This document shows positions 63,667 through 64,000 of a stretch of DNA of 64,000 bases, in pieces. Position 1 is the stretch's first letter, and every line of letters begins with the position of its first letter. Where the stretch lies: assembly GCA_910595825.1 (NCBI GenBank), contig OU343161.1, positions 194,945,220-195,009,219 on the forward strand. Reading direction: 5' to 3'. A program made the translations under genes and the position numbers. Under the pieces are notes generated by a model that was given only the letters and a program-made list of their open reading frames with translations, ran no database searches and had not been told where the DNA came from. This stretch comes from Philhelius pedissequus (Eukaryota > Arthropoda > Insecta > Diptera > Syrphidae).

Positions 63667-64000
63667 AATTATACATATTAAATGTGTAAATAATAAATCT
63701 TTTATGTGTAATTTCAAATAAAGGTTTAAAGTAAAAATTTGTATTTCTACACCTAAGATGTTTAAACTTAATGTTTATATACATAATTTATGTTTAAAAT
63801 TCAACAGAATGTAAACAAAAGTTTTGTATATATAAGCATTTAATGTGTAAATTTAAACTTTTTTTGTTTAAATTTATAGCGAAATGCGACAAGTAATATC
63901 CCCAAAAGAAAATCCCCAAATAGGCTTATTTGGGGTCAAGTTAATCAGCATTTATTCCTTATATGAAATAATTATATAATTATTGTATTCATCCTTCGTT
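63667..64000. other. no gene; one 9-bp stem hairpin at 63914-63935
   Basis: AT-rich. CCCCAAATA, loop GGCT, TATTTGGGG is a perfect short hairpin; nothing else is seen. Confidence 0.5.

Noticed and set aside
63914..63935. Nine-bp stem hairpin CCCCAAATA / TATTTGGGG as a terminator
   Set aside because: Rho-independent terminators do not apply to an insect nuclear genome, and no gene ends there.

Overview
This is a window of nuclear DNA from an insect, most likely a fly (Diptera) with a repeat-rich genome. The evidence is strong AT-richness, ATGT-type simple repeats, a gypsy/errantivirus envelope gene, a copia element with a copia-type primer site, a mariner transposase of insect type, and many copies of a short element built like the fly DINE-1/HINE family. 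I found no convincing host protein-coding gene, no functional tRNA or rRNA gene and no CRISPR array. Nearly all recognisable coding sequence is broken transposable-element (TE) sequence. No bacterial-style promoters or ribosome sites are expected or seen.

Layout. 1-2.85 kb: 3' end of an errantivirus (env with one in-frame stop, polypurine tract, LTR). The LTR is an almost perfect palindrome. 2.86-9.05 kb: an uncharacterised conserved fragment, a Helitron helicase remnant split by a 1.76-kb TA-flanked element, a hAT remnant and a copia protease fragment. 9.07-13.7 kb: a copia pol remnant split by a 2.6-kb hAT element, which itself carries a tRNA-derived SINE and a hairpin element. 13.7-16 kb: a LINE piece, a DINE-like copy and a repeat rich in GATACTA. 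16.7-21.3 kb: a 4.6-kb fold-back structure with arms over 1 kb, its left arm cut by a LINE. 21.3-29 kb: sparse unique DNA, DINE-like pieces, a second hairpin carrying the same LINE family, and a SINE. 29.1-31.9 kb: a near full-length but decayed endonuclease/RT LINE on the minus strand.

34.45-36.65 kb: a complete pogo-like transposon with dead transposase. 37.2-38.7 kb: a LINE with RNase H. 42.1-44.2 kb: a second endonuclease/RT LINE. 44.5-52.5 kb: MITEs with clear ends, a dead mariner, and DINE-like copies in both orientations. 54.2-56.4 kb: about 269 copies of an 8-bp unit, grown from the GTCT tract of a DINE-like copy. 60.9-63.7 kb: a structurally complete copia insertion (matching LTRs, 5-bp target duplication, primer site) with a large internal deletion.

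The window reads as a layered record of TE insertion. The order of events can be worked out at several sites because target duplications and interrupted reading frames remain. The points most worth checking are the palindromic LTR, the octamer satellite born from a TE tract, and the repeated presence of one LINE family inside hairpin-forming elements.
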